Assembly: GCA_041498295.1 (NCBI GenBank)
Contig: JBGQIB010000045.1
Coordinates: forward strand, 1-29,869
Reading direction: 5' to 3'
Length of the DNA: 29,869 bases
Source of the DNA: VGRW01 sp041498295
GTDB lineage: Bacteria > Myxococcota_A > UBA9160 > SZUA-336
The notes under the pieces were generated by a model. The model saw only the letters and a list, made by a program, of their open reading frames with translations. It ran no database searches and was not told the origin of the DNA. The position numbers were made by a program, and so were the translations under genes. Positions 7,652 to 15,952 of the stretch are shown one piece after another (position 1 is the stretch's first letter; every line of letters starts with the position of its first letter).

Positions 7652-8982
7652 TGGACGCCGAGCGGGCGCGCCGCTTCCCGTTCGCGGCGCGGCCCGGCAC
7701 CACGCCGCTGCGCATCGCGCGCGCCGAGGGCGCCTGGCTCTACACCGAAGAGGGTCAGGCGATCCTGGACGCCGCCGGCGGCGCGATCGTCGCGAACGTG
7801 GGCCATGGCCGGCGCGAAGTCGCCGAGGCATACGCGCGCGAGGTCGAGCGCGTGAGCTACGTCGTGCCGCCGTTCGCCACCGAGAGCCGCGTTCGCTTGG
7901 TCGAGCGCCTGGTCTCTCGCTGGCTCCCGCCGGGACTCACCCGTGTCGCGTTCACCAGCGGCGGCTCCGAGTCGGTCGACGCGGCATTGCGCATCGCGCG
8001 CGCGCACCACGTCGCCGCGGGCCGGCCGAGCCGCTGGAAGGTAATCGGCCGCGAGCTCTCGTATCACGGCACGACGCTCGCGACCCTGTCCGTCGGCGGA
8101 CACACGAAGCGGCGCGCCGGCTTCGAGCCGTGGCTCGCCGAGCTGCCGAAGGCGCCGGCCTGTTACTGCTGGCGTTGCCCGCTCGGCAAGACCTATCCGA
8201 GCTGTCGCGCGGCGTGCGCCGACGAAGTCGAAGCGGCGATAATCGCCGCCGGACCCGATACCGTCGCCGCGTTCATCGCGGAGCCCATCGGCGGCTCGAC
8301 CGCAGGCGCGCTCGTGCCGCCCGAGGAGTACTGGCCGAAGGTCACCGACATCTGCCGCAGACACGGCGTGCTGTTGATCGCGGACGAAGTCATGACCGGC
8401 TTCGGGCGCACGGGCAAGAAGTTCGCCGTGGATCACTGGGGAGTCACTCCCGACATCCTCGTCTCCGGCAAGGGACTCACCGGCGGCTACGCGCCGATGG
8501 GTGGTGTCTTCGCGAGCGACGCGGTCGTCGAGCCGATCGTGGAGCGCGGCCAAGAGCTCATGTTCTTCACCTACTCCGCGCATCCCGCGACCTGCGCCGC
8601 CGCGGACCGCGTGCTGCAGATCCTCGAGCGCGAGGCGCTGGTCACGCGCGCGGCCACGATGGGCGAGAAGCTGGGCAAACGACTCTCGCGCCTGCTCACG
8701 CATCCGAACGTGGGCGACGTGCGCGGGCGCGGACTCCTCTGGGCGATCGAGCTCGTCGCCGACAAGGCCACGCGCGAGCCGTTTCCGGCCAGCGTCGGCT
8801 TCACGAACCGGGTCGTCGCCGCGGGGCTCTCGCACGGCATCTTCGTCTATGGCGGCGGCGTCGACCCGGCGCGCGACGTCATCGCGTTCGGCCCGCCGTT
8901 CACGATCAGCGAGCACGAGATCGAGCTGATCGGCGAGCGCACGGAGCTCGCGCTCGAGAGCGCCCTCGCGCGCATCGGCTGA
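7651..8982 (+). CDS. Class III (omega) PLP-dependent aminotransferase
   Basis: This 443-residue fold-type I enzyme has the class III hallmarks: TSGGSESVDAALRIAR near 102-117, SYHGTTLATLS near 137-147, the IADEV Asp245 that contacts the pyridinium nitrogen, and Lys274 (VSGKGLTGGYAPMGG), which forms the Schiff base. It probably moves an amino group between a primary amine or omega-amino acid and a keto acid or aldehyde. A cysteine-rich insert at 171-189 (Cys171, 173, 176, 185, 189) is seen in a subset of the family. Coupling to the upstream SDR suggests an alcohol-to-carbonyl-to-amine relay or the reverse. Confidence 0.9.
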   Translation: MDAERARRFPFAARPGTTPLRIARAEGAWLYTEEGQAILDAAGGAIVANVGHGRREVAEAYAREVERVSYVVPPFATESRVRLVERLVSRWLPPGLTRVAFTSGGSESVDAALRIARAHHVAAGRPSRWKVIGRELSYHGTTLATLSVGGHTKRRAGFEPWLAELPKAPACYCWRCPLGKTYPSCRAACADEVEAAIIAAGPDTVAAFIAEPIGGSTAGALVPPEEYWPKVTDICRRHGVLLIADEVMTGFGRTGKKFAVDHWGVTPDILVSGKGLTGGYAPMGGVFASDAVVEPIVERGQELMFFTYSAHPATCAAADRVLQILEREALVTRAATMGEKLGKRLSRLLTHPNVGDVRGRGLLWAIELVADKATREPFPASVGFTNRVVAAGLSHGIFVYGGGVDPARDVIAFGPPFTISEHEIELIGERTELALESALARIG

Positions 8983-8990
8983 CGGCGCGC

Positions 8991-9650
8991 TCAGCCCTCG
9001 CGCACGTAGCTCCAGCCACTGTCCAGCATGAGCAGCCGATGGCGCGGTCCGGGCCGTCTGGGATCGCGCGCCTCCCAGCCCGCGTCGGCGGGATACAGCG
9101 AGCACGCACCGCCCTCCAGACGAACCACGCGCGGCAGAAATACCGCTGGAGTCATGGCGCGCGCCGCGCTGAGCGCGTCGGCCGCGCGGCGGTGCGGCGC
9201 GAGACTGCAGAGAGTCACGAACGTGGGCGGCGGCAGCTCGATCTCGCCCGCGCCGCGGGCTTCGAGCGCCGACTGCGGCGTGCGCCACGCGTGCTCGTGG
9301 ATCTCGCCGCCGTCTACACGAACCTGTGTAGCGTCGCCCAGGCCGACGAAGAACCAGGTCGCGAAGCGCTTGGGCAGACCTTCGGGCGTGGTCCAGTGCG
9401 AGATCTGCACGAGCGTGTCGGGATCGATGTGGAGCCCCGCTTCCTCGCGCGCCTCGCGCGCGGCGGCCCGGCGCGCCGCGCCCTCTTCACCGCCCGAGCC
9501 GGCGTCGGCCGCGTCGATGCGCCCGCCGGGGAAGACCCAAGCGCCGCCATGAAAGGCGAGCTGTGAGTTGCGCTTCAGGAGCAGAACCTCGATGCCGTCC
9601 GCGGAGTCTCGCAGGAGGACGGCGGTCGCCGCGGGTGCCGCTTCAGTCAT
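8991..9650 (-). CDS. Nudix hydrolase, NUDT19-like
   Basis: This 219-residue protein has a Nudix fold with a late Nudix signature (REAREEAGL at 65-73) separated from the FPGGRIDAADA segment by a short Gly/Glu-rich insert. That arrangement is typical of NUDT19/RP2-like proteins, some of which hydrolyse CoA and acyl-CoA diphosphate bonds. The N-terminal Arg-Asp-Ser and LLLKRN strands fit. A role in CoA turnover would suit the surrounding acyl-CoA genes, but is inferred. The ATG at 9650 has no ribosome site but has TATCAT seven bases upstream. It ends eight bases from the convergent aminotransferase gene. Confidence 0.85.
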   Translation of the reverse strand: MTEAAPAATAVLLRDSADGIEVLLLKRNSQLAFHGGAWVFPGGRIDAADAGSGGEEGAARRAAAREAREEAGLHIDPDTLVQISHWTTPEGLPKRFATWFFVGLGDATQVRVDGGEIHEHAWRTPQSALEARGAGEIELPPPTFVTLCSLAPHRRAADALSAARAMTPAVFLPRVVRLEGGACSLYPADAGWEARDPRRPGPRHRLLMLDSGWSYVREG

Positions 9651-9657
9651 GCGTCGA

Positions 9658-9663
9658 ATGATA
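9658..9663 (-). promoter_or_regulatory. Candidate -10 box (TATCAT) for the Nudix gene
   Basis: On the minus strand TATCAT is followed by seven bases and the ATG, as in the SDR at 6821. No -35 box is recognisable. The element sits in a 38-base gap between divergent genes. Confidence 0.38.
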
Positions 9664-9688
9664 TGCTGCGCCGACTTCGGAGGCGCGC

Positions 9689-10477
9689 ATGATCCTGGAC
9701 CGCTTCAGACTCGACGGCAAGGTCGCGATCGTGACCGGCGCCGGCCGCGGCATCGGCGCGGGCATCGCGCTCGCGTTCGCGGAAGCGGGCGCCGACGTCG
9801 CGCTCGGTGCGCGCACCCTGCCGGAGGTCGAAGCCGTCGCCGCGCGGATCCGCGCGCTCGGTCGCCGTGCGCTCGCGCTGCCCTGCGACGTGATGGAGCG
9901 CGCGCAGCTCGAAGCGTTCGTCGAGCAGAGCGCGAAGCAGCTCGGCCGCATCGATCTGCTGGTGAACAACGCGGGCGGCGCGCCCTGGAAGCCGTTCCTG
10001 CAGACGAGCGAGCGCGCGTTCGAGGAGGCGTACCGCTTCAACGTGACTTCGGCGTTCCTGCTCTCGCGTCTGGTCGTTCCGCGCATGCTCGAGCACGGCT
10101 CGGGAGCGATCGTGAACGTGTCGTCGGCCATGGGTCGAGTCACTGACCGCGGCTTCTCCGCGTACGGCGCCGCGAAGGCCGCGCTCTCGCACCTGACCCG
10201 CCTGCTCGCGAACGAGCTCGCGCCCCGTATTCGGGTGAACGCTCTGGCCGTCGGCGCGGTCGAGACCTCGGCGCTCGCGCCCTTCCTCAAGGCCGAGGGC
10301 ATGCGCGAGAAGATGGAGTCACTGACTCCGCTCGGCCGCATCGGTCAACCCGAAGACATCGCCGCCGCCGCCCTCTGGCTCGCCTCGGACGCGGGGAGCT
10401 GGGTGACCGGCAAGGTGATCGAGGTCGACGGCGGTCAGGAAACCACGAACTTCCCGATCCGCTTGCCGGACGTCTGA
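9689..10477 (+). CDS. Short-chain dehydrogenase/reductase (FabG/HSDH-like)
   Basis: This is a 262-residue classical SDR: TGAGRGIG (16-23), NNAG (93-96), catalytic Ser145/146 (VNVSSAMG), and Tyr159-x3-Lys163 (YGAAK). The C-terminal DAGSWVTGKVIEVDGGQ signature is that of FabG-like and hydroxysteroid-dehydrogenase-like enzymes. The Arg at 42 suggests NADP(H). The ATG has GGAGG at good spacing. It converges on the Rieske gene with a 17-base gap. The substrate (3-hydroxyacyl-CoA, steroid or sugar alcohol) cannot be told from sequence. Confidence 0.9.
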   Translation: MILDRFRLDGKVAIVTGAGRGIGAGIALAFAEAGADVALGARTLPEVEAVAARIRALGRRALALPCDVMERAQLEAFVEQSAKQLGRIDLLVNNAGGAPWKPFLQTSERAFEEAYRFNVTSAFLLSRLVVPRMLEHGSGAIVNVSSAMGRVTDRGFSAYGAAKAALSHLTRLLANELAPRIRVNALAVGAVETSALAPFLKAEGMREKMESLTPLGRIGQPEDIAAAALWLASDAGSWVTGKVIEVDGGQETTNFPIRLPDV

Positions 10478-10494
10478 AGCTTCGAGCCCCTGAC

Positions 10495-11439
10495 TCAGGC
10501 GCTGTAGAACTGCTGGCACCAGCGCCGGAACTCGGCGATCGGGCCGTCTCCGTCGCACAGGATCGGACGCGGGAGATAAGTCTTGTTCTCCCAGATCGGG
10601 ATGTCCTCGTTCATCTGCTTGACGATGTCGCGGATGATCGCGGCGCCGACGCCGCCGCGCGGCGCGACGCCGTTCTCCTTGCGCTGCACGAAGTCGAAGC
10701 GCACGTCGCAGTACTCGTCGTCGATCGGCGACGTCGACGCCATCAGCACCGTCTCGCAGATGCCGGTGAAGCGCGTGAAGCCGCAGCCGAAGCCGAAGCT
10801 GTTCGCGTCGATGCAGCCATCGACGGGGCCACGCGGTGTGAGCATCTTCGAGCGCTGCAGCGAACGGCGCCAGACGCCGTCGACGGTCACTTCGGAGTCG
10901 GGCACCTCCAGCGTGCCGTGCACGTAGCGGAAGTGCGCGCGGTCGGCGGCGTTCTCGGCCATCTCCTGATTGCGCGAGCGGATCTTCCAGCGGTAGCGCT
11001 CGGGCGCGGTCCAGTCCGCGGCGCCGATCTCGGGAATCACCGGCACGTCCCAGTCCGGCGGCTTGCCCTCGGCGTGCCGCCAAACCCAGAGCGCGCCATT
11101 GCGCTCGAGCGTGGGCCAGGCGCGGAGCCGCGCGCGCGGCGGGATCCGCTCCGCGTAGGGAACCTCGACGCAGGCGCCGTCGCCGGCGAAGCGCCAGCCG
11201 TGGAAGGGACACCGAATGGTGTCGCCCTCGACCTTCCCACCGCGGCCGATGTTCGCCCCCAGATGCGGGCAGTACGCGTCGAGCACACGCGCCTCGCCGC
11301 CCGCCGTCCGAAACGCGATCAACTCCTCGCCGAAGTAGCGCACCCCGCGCACCTGCCCCGGCGCAAGCTCATCGCCGTGAGCCACCGCGAACCAGCCGTT
11401 GGGGATCGGAAACGGAAATCGCCGTGTTTCGAGTCGCAT
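10495..11439 (-). CDS. Rieske non-heme iron oxygenase, KshA/DAF-36-like
   Basis: This 314-residue terminal oxygenase has an N-terminal Rieske [2Fe-2S] domain with Cys57-Pro-His59 and Cys77-x2-His80. The catalytic domain has the mononuclear-iron motif Asp166-x2-His169-x4-His174 (ENAADRAHFRYVHG). The single-component alpha-type layout and length match 3-ketosteroid 9-alpha-hydroxylase (KshA) and the cholesterol 7-desaturase (DAF-36/Neverland) group, which need a separate reductase not present here. The ATG at 11439 is chosen because ATGs at 11451 and 11448 fall in a probable -10 box. A KstR-like operator lies upstream, which strengthens a steroid/lipid link. An aromatic-ring hydroxylase remains possible. 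Confidence 0.87.
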   Translation of the reverse strand: MRLETRRFPFPIPNGWFAVAHGDELAPGQVRGVRYFGEELIAFRTAGGEARVLDAYCPHLGANIGRGGKVEGDTIRCPFHGWRFAGDGACVEVPYAERIPPRARLRAWPTLERNGALWVWRHAEGKPPDWDVPVIPEIGAADWTAPERYRWKIRSRNQEMAENAADRAHFRYVHGTLEVPDSEVTVDGVWRRSLQRSKMLTPRGPVDGCIDANSFGFGCGFTRFTGICETVLMASTSPIDDEYCDVRFDFVQRKENGVAPRGGVGAAIIRDIVKQMNEDIPIWENKTYLPRPILCDGDGPIAEFRRWCQQFYSA

Positions 11440-11446
11440 GGCGGCC

Positions 11447-11452
11447 ATCATG
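11447..11452 (-). promoter_or_regulatory. Candidate -10 box (CATGAT) for the Rieske oxygenase
   Basis: CATGAT on the minus strand ends seven bases before the ATG at 11439. The expected -35 position falls in the operator-like palindrome at 11471-11484, so a repressor there would block polymerase. Confidence 0.35.
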
Positions 11453-11470
11453 CCACGTTTTCCACCGGAA

Positions 11471-11484
11471 TGAAACGTGTTCTA
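11471..11484. promoter_or_regulatory. KstR-like TetR-family operator upstream of the Rieske gene
   Basis: TGAAACGTGTTCTA fits the KstR consensus TNNAACNNGTTNNA at every fixed base. At about 70% GC a chance match is expected about 0.04 times in this window. A second, overlapping inverted repeat (CACGTTT at 11454-11460, AAACGTG at 11473-11479) extends it. No TetR gene lies in the window. Confidence 0.5.
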
Positions 11485-11490
11485 GTCCCA

Positions 11491-11556
11491 GCAGGGCCGC
11501 AAGCGAGCGCGAAAGCGCGAGCGCGCAGTGAGCCGAAGGCGAACGAAGAGCGGGTG
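11491..11556. repeat. Dispersed 3'-end repeat, copy C (divergent)
   Basis: It contains GCAAGCGAGCGCG, GCGCGCAGTGAGCCGAAGGC and GAACGAAGAGCGGG, aligning with the right halves of copies A, B, D and E, but the GAAGTCA end has drifted. It abuts the second hairpin element. Confidence 0.5.
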
Positions 11557-11560
11557 GCGC

Positions 11561-11612
11561 GGCTTCGCCCCGACACCGGCCCACGGGCCGGTGTCCCGCG
11601 GGAGGGCCCCGC
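11561..11612 (-). repeat. 3'-end hairpin element, copy 2
   Basis: In gene orientation it follows the SDR stop with GCGGGGCCCTCCC, then a perfect 11-bp inverted repeat (11572-11582 with 11585-11595), then GGGGCGAAGCC. Compared with copy 1, a T-A stem pair is replaced by C-G, so pairing is preserved. Confidence 0.7.
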
Positions 11613-12365
11613 TCAGGACAGAGTCCCTCCATCGACCCGGATCTGCTCGCCGTTCACGTGGGCGGCGTCGTCGGAGGCGAGGAACGCGACCACCGCGGCC
11701 GCGGCTTCCGGCCCGCGGAACACGCGATCGGGCGGCATGATGCGGTACAGGAGATTGCGGTCCGCGCCCTCGGGCAGCTTGAAGACCGAGTGAATCGGCG
11801 TCGTGACCGAGCCCGGACAGACGGCGTTCGCACGCAGGCCCTTCGAGCAGTACTCGATCGCGAGCGTGTAAGTCAGCGCGAGAATGCCGCCCTTCGACGC
11901 CGAGTACGCAGCGGTCCACGGATGGCCCGCGAGCGCGGCGGTCGACGACATGTTCACGATGTTGCCGCGCGCCGCGAGCAGGTGCGGCAGCGCGGCCTGA
12001 CACATGAAGAACGTGCCGTCGAGATTCACCGACAAGATCCGGCGCCACGTCTCGAGCGCGAGCTCGTGCGTGTGATCGAAGTGCAGGATCCCCGCGATGT
12101 TGCACAGTGAGTCGAGTCGGCCGAAGCGCTGCACTGCGGCTTCGACCGCAGTGCGCGCGGCGGCCGGATCCGAGACGTCGCAGATCCGTGTCGCGACGTC
12201 CGCGCCGAGCTCCGCGCAGCGCTTCGCGGTCTCTTCGAGGCCCGTCGGCTCGACGTCGAGCAGGAACAGCGCGCCGCCCTCGCTCGCGATGCGCTCGGCG
12301 CTGGCGCGGCCGATGCCCGACGCCGCGCCGGTGATCAGGACGACCTTGTTCGCGAAGCGCTGCAT
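11613..12365 (-). CDS. Short-chain dehydrogenase/reductase
   Basis: This is a 250-residue SDR with TGAASGIG (12-19), Asp37 after the second strand (NAD preference), a variant NIAG in place of NNAG (89-92), Ser141, and Tyr154-x3-Lys158 (YSASK). The C-terminal HVNGEQIRVDGG segment is classical. The ATG at 12365 has no ribosome site; TATGAT lies six bases upstream. It is 30 bases downstream of the histidine-kinase pair on the same strand. Its stop joins directly to hairpin element copy 2. The substrate is unknown; a 2-hydroxyacyl, steroid or cyclic-alcohol dehydrogenase are all possible. Confidence 0.9.
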   Translation of the reverse strand: MQRFANKVVLITGAASGIGRASAERIASEGGALFLLDVEPTGLEETAKRCAELGADVATRICDVSDPAAARTAVEAAVQRFGRLDSLCNIAGILHFDHTHELALETWRRILSVNLDGTFFMCQAALPHLLAARGNIVNMSSTAALAGHPWTAAYSASKGGILALTYTLAIEYCSKGLRANAVCPGSVTTPIHSVFKLPEGADRNLLYRIMPPDRVFRGPEAAAAVVAFLASDDAAHVNGEQIRVDGGTLS

Positions 12366-12371
12366 CGCGCC

Positions 12372-12377
12372 ATCATA
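12372..12377 (-). promoter_or_regulatory. Candidate -10 box (TATGAT) for the SDR gene ending at 11613
   Basis: TATGAT ends six bases before the ATG at 12365. No -35 match is visible, and the upstream kinase gene ends only 19 bases away, so this could be an internal promoter within an operon. Confidence 0.35.
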
Positions 12378-12395
12378 CGCGAGTCGCGCGCGGCG

Positions 12396-14156
12396 TTAGG
12401 TCTTGGGCTTCGGCGGATACGGTTTCTCGAGAAAGCGCGCGAGCAGCGCGAGCAGCGCCGTGCGGTCGATGGGCTTGGTGGCGAAGTCGTCGCAGCCGGC
12501 GGCCAAGCAGGCGTCGCGATCGCTCGTGCGCCCGTGCGCCGTGAGCGCCACGATCGGCCCGTCGTAGCCGTCGGCGCGCAGCGCGCTCGCTGCCTCGTGG
12601 CCGGACATCTCCGGCATCTCGACGTCCATCAGCACGACATCGAACGGTGTACCGGAGAGCGTCGCGCTCATCGCCTTGGCGTGCGCCTCGCGCCCGTTCT
12701 CGGCCAGCTCGACGTGCAGGCCCGCCCGGCGCAGCACGCGCTCGATCAGCGCGCGATTGTCGGCCCCGTCCTCCGCGAGCAACACACGACCGTGTAGGGC
12801 CGAGGCGGTCGCCTCGGGCGCCGGGGGCGCCGCCGCCGTGCCGTTGCCCTTCGCCGAGTTTCCGATCGTTGCGCGAAACGTGCTGCCGCGTCCGAGAGCG
12901 CTCTCGACGGTCACGTTGCCGCCGAGCACGCGCGCGATCTTGCGCGAGATCGAGAGCCCGAGCCCGGTGCCGCCGAAGCGCCGCCCGAGTGAGCTGTCGG
13001 CCTGCGTGAACGGCTCGAAGAGCCTGGCTTGTTGCTCCGGACTCAGACCGATGCCGGTGTCGATCACCTCGAAGACCGCGCGCTCCGCCTCGCCACTCAC
13101 GCGCACGCGCACCTCCCCCTCCTCGGTGAACTTGATCGCGTTGCCGACGAGGTTCACGAGGATCTGGCGCACGCGCGTCGGATCCGTCGAGATCGTCGGC
13201 GGCGCGGTCGGCAGCGGCTCGACGATCAAGCGCAAACCCTTGCCTTCTGCGCGCTGGCGCAAGAGCTCCGCGACGTCGTCCGCCAGCTCGGCCGGTGAGC
13301 ACGGGCGCAGCTCGAGCTGCAGCCGCCCCGACTCGACCTTGGCCGCGTCGAGCACGTCGTCGAGAATGCGCAGTAGATGTTCGCCGTTGCGCTTGATGGT
13401 GCGTAGCGCGGTCGTGCTGCGCTGCTGCCCGGCGCTCTCCGCGTCGGCCAGGAGCTCGTCGGAGAAGCCGAGAATCGCGGTCATCGGCGTACGGATCTCG
13501 TGACTCATCATGGCGAGGAAGTCGGACTTGGCCTGCGCCGCCGCCTGCGCCTCGCGCCGCGACATCTCGGCGGCCTGCCGCGCGTGATGCAAGCTCGACA
13601 GAATCAAGCGCTGCGCCTGCGCCGCCACCGCCCCGAGCAGCGCAGTCGTGGTCGAGAACGCGATCACGACCGCCGGCGGTAAGGTCGTGCCTTCCGGCAA
13701 GACGGAACCGCCGGCGATGTAGATCGCCGCCGTGGTCGCGCCGGCCGCGAACGACAGAACCGGCTTCCACGGCGCAAACGCGGCGAGCGTGATCGGGCCC
13801 ATCAGCGAGAGCACCGCATACGGGTTCTGTCCCGTCGGCGACTGCAGGCCCGAAAGCGCGATGTACGCGTTCACGACCGAGGCGAGCGCGAAGAGCAGGA
13901 GCTCGGGATGGCGCCTACCGAATTCGGTGTAGGTCAGGCCGATCGCCGCCCAGATGAGCGGCTGAGCGACGAGCGTCATGTAGAGCACGCGGTCGAGCAG
14001 CCAGCCGCCGAAGCTCGCCTGGAGCAGGCAGACCAGCGGGCCCGTGATCGCAAGGATGATGCCGAGCACGCGCGTGCCGACCTGGATCGCGCGGGGCAAG
14101 CCGGGAAGCTCAGCCGCCGCCACGGGTCGGAGGTAGCGGCCGACGCGCTCGTTCAC
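12396..14156 (-). CDS. Hybrid sensor histidine kinase, membrane-bound (second of tandem pair)
   Basis: This 586-residue protein has an N-terminal block of about six hydrophobic helices (about 25-180), a short linker, HisKA with His219 (SHEIRTP), a HATPase domain with the N-box at about 334-343 (Asn339) and G-boxes DTGIG and GGTGLGLSIS, and a C-terminal receiver domain with phospho-acceptor Asp511 (LMDVEMP) and Lys561. There is no PAS, GAF or periplasmic sensor domain, so the membrane block must sense. The GTG start overlaps the stop of the upstream paralogue (GTGA). No response regulator with an output domain is adjacent, so the receiver probably feeds a phosphorelay encoded elsewhere. Confidence 0.93.
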   Translation of the reverse strand: MNERVGRYLRPVAAAELPGLPRAIQVGTRVLGIILAITGPLVCLLQASFGGWLLDRVLYMTLVAQPLIWAAIGLTYTEFGRRHPELLLFALASVVNAYIALSGLQSPTGQNPYAVLSLMGPITLAAFAPWKPVLSFAAGATTAAIYIAGGSVLPEGTTLPPAVVIAFSTTTALLGAVAAQAQRLILSSLHHARQAAEMSRREAQAAAQAKSDFLAMMSHEIRTPMTAILGFSDELLADAESAGQQRSTTALRTIKRNGEHLLRILDDVLDAAKVESGRLQLELRPCSPAELADDVAELLRQRAEGKGLRLIVEPLPTAPPTISTDPTRVRQILVNLVGNAIKFTEEGEVRVRVSGEAERAVFEVIDTGIGLSPEQQARLFEPFTQADSSLGRRFGGTGLGLSISRKIARVLGGNVTVESALGRGSTFRATIGNSAKGNGTAAAPPAPEATASALHGRVLLAEDGADNRALIERVLRRAGLHVELAENGREAHAKAMSATLSGTPFDVVLMDVEMPEMSGHEAASALRADGYDGPIVALTAHGRTSDRDACLAAGCDDFATKPIDRTALLALLARFLEKPYPPKPKT

Positions 14157-15952
14157 CCGTCGGGCTCCGCGCCGTGTTTCTCGAGTAGCTCGCGCACCAG
14201 CCCGAGCAGACGGCCACGGTCGATCGGCTTGGAGAGATACTCGTCGCAACCGGCGGCGAGACATTTGTCGCGGTCGCCGGCCATCGCCTGCGCGGTGAGC
14301 GCCAAGATCGGGATGCGCACCCCGTCGCGGCGCAACGCCGTCGTCGCCTCGTATCCGGTCATCAGCGGCATCTGCATGTCCATGACGATGAGCTCGTAGG
14401 GCGCGCCGGCTTCCTGCGCCGCGAGTGTCTTCTCGCACGCGATCTGGCCGTCGTTCGCGAGGTCGACGTCGAGCCCGGCGCGGCGCAGGATGCTCGAGAT
14501 CAGCGCCTGATTGTCGGGACCGTCCTCGGCGAGGAGAATGCGGCCGCGGAGCGGCTCGAGCTCGCGCAACGCCGGACGTGACAGCGCGGGCGTCGTGGGC
14601 CGCAAGGCCTCGCCCGCGACCGTGTCGACCAGACGCACGCCGTCGAGCGGCCCCGTCGCGATGGCCGCGCGAAAGACGCTGCCGCCCGCGCTCGAGCTCT
14701 CGACGTGGATGTCTCCGCCCAACAGGCGCGCGAGCGCGCGCGAGATCGTGAGTCCCAGGCCGGTGCCGCCGTGGCGGCGCGTGAGCGACGCGTCCGCCTG
14801 CGAGAAAGCTTCGAAGATGCGCGCGTAGTTCTCCGGGGCGAGACCAATGCCGGTGTCGACGACGTCGATCGCGAGCCGCGAGCTCGTCCGCTCCGCGTTG
14901 GCCGGCAAGAGCTCGAGACGCAGAGTCACTCCGCCGTGCTCGGTGAATTTGATCGCGTTGCCGACCAGGTTGACCAGGATCTGGTGAAGCCGCGTCGCGT
15001 CGCAGTGAATCGACTCGGGCACCGAGCCGCGCAGGCGCACGTCGAGACGGAGCTGCTTCTCGAGCGCGCGCGGGCGCAAGAGCGCCACGACGTCGGCGAC
15101 CACGCGCAGCGGCGCGCACGGCACGTTCTGGATGGTGAGCTTGCCGGCCTCGATGCGCGCGAGGTCGAGGATGTCGTTGACGATCGCGAGCAAGTGATGT
15201 CCGTTGCGCTTCACGGTGAGCAGCGCGGGGTCCGGGCCGACGGACTGTCCGGTGCGCTCGGCTTCGTCGATCAGCTCGTCGGTGAAGCCGAGGATCGCCG
15301 TCAACGGCGTGCGGATCTCGTGACTCATGTTCGCCAGAAACTCGGACTTCGCCTTGTCCGCGGCGAGCGCCGCGTTGCGAGCGGCGTCCGCCAGCGAGCG
15401 CGCGCTCGACAGAGAGCCCCACGCGAGCCGATGACTGCGACTCGCAAGTGCGCCCGCGACGCCGGCCACGAACGCGGTCGCGATCTGCGCCGGCGCGAAC
15501 CCGCTCGCCAGCGCCTCGACGCAGGCCAGGGTCGCGCCGAGAACGAGTGCGAACTCCGCGCGCCACGGCGCGAACGACGCCACGATGACGGGTGCGAACA
15601 GCGCGGCCCAGTGCAGCGCGCCCGCTCCGCCGCGCGTCGCCGCGTCGCCGAAGATCAGCGCCGCGTTGCCGAGCACGAGCTCGGCGCACAGAAGCACCTC
15701 GGCGCGACGCCGTCCGGTGTCGGTGCGCGAGGCCGCGAAGCAGGCCCAGATCGCCGCCTGCGTGACGAGCTGCAGCGCGAACACGCTCGCCGGCGACACC
15801 CCCGCGCGCAGCGCGAGTGCCAGCGACAGCGGCAGCAGGAACAGCGCGTACACGAGCGCCGTCGCCCGGACCCCGCGCGCGAGGAGCCGGTCCAAATCGG
15901 GGAGCTCTGCATCGCCGCTCGGGGTGATGAATCTCTGCCAGAGACGGGTCAC
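14153..15952 (-). CDS. Hybrid sensor histidine kinase, membrane-bound (first of tandem pair)
   Basis: This 599-residue paralogue of the downstream kinase has the same architecture: multi-helix membrane domain (about 28-172), HisKA with His211 (SHEIRTP), HATPase with Asn332 (NLVGNAIKFTE), and a C-terminal receiver with Asp525 (VMDMQMP) and Lys575. The frame is open much further upstream, but that part overlaps the divergent dioxygenase gene and is not protein-like; GTG 15952 matches the position of the partner's start. All catalytic residues are intact in both copies. A phosphotransfer partner is not in the window. Confidence 0.92.
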   Translation of the reverse strand: MTRLWQRFITPSGDAELPDLDRLLARGVRATALVYALFLLPLSLALALRAGVSPASVFALQLVTQAAIWACFAASRTDTGRRRAEVLLCAELVLGNAALIFGDAATRGGAGALHWAALFAPVIVASFAPWRAEFALVLGATLACVEALASGFAPAQIATAFVAGVAGALASRSHRLAWGSLSSARSLADAARNAALAADKAKSEFLANMSHEIRTPLTAILGFTDELIDEAERTGQSVGPDPALLTVKRNGHHLLAIVNDILDLARIEAGKLTIQNVPCAPLRVVADVVALLRPRALEKQLRLDVRLRGSVPESIHCDATRLHQILVNLVGNAIKFTEHGGVTLRLELLPANAERTSSRLAIDVVDTGIGLAPENYARIFEAFSQADASLTRRHGGTGLGLTISRALARLLGGDIHVESSSAGGSVFRAAIATGPLDGVRLVDTVAGEALRPTTPALSRPALRELEPLRGRILLAEDGPDNQALISSILRRAGLDVDLANDGQIACEKTLAAQEAGAPYELIVMDMQMPLMTGYEATTALRRDGVRIPILALTAQAMAGDRDKCLAAGCDEYLSKPIDRGRLLGLVRELLEKHGAEPDG

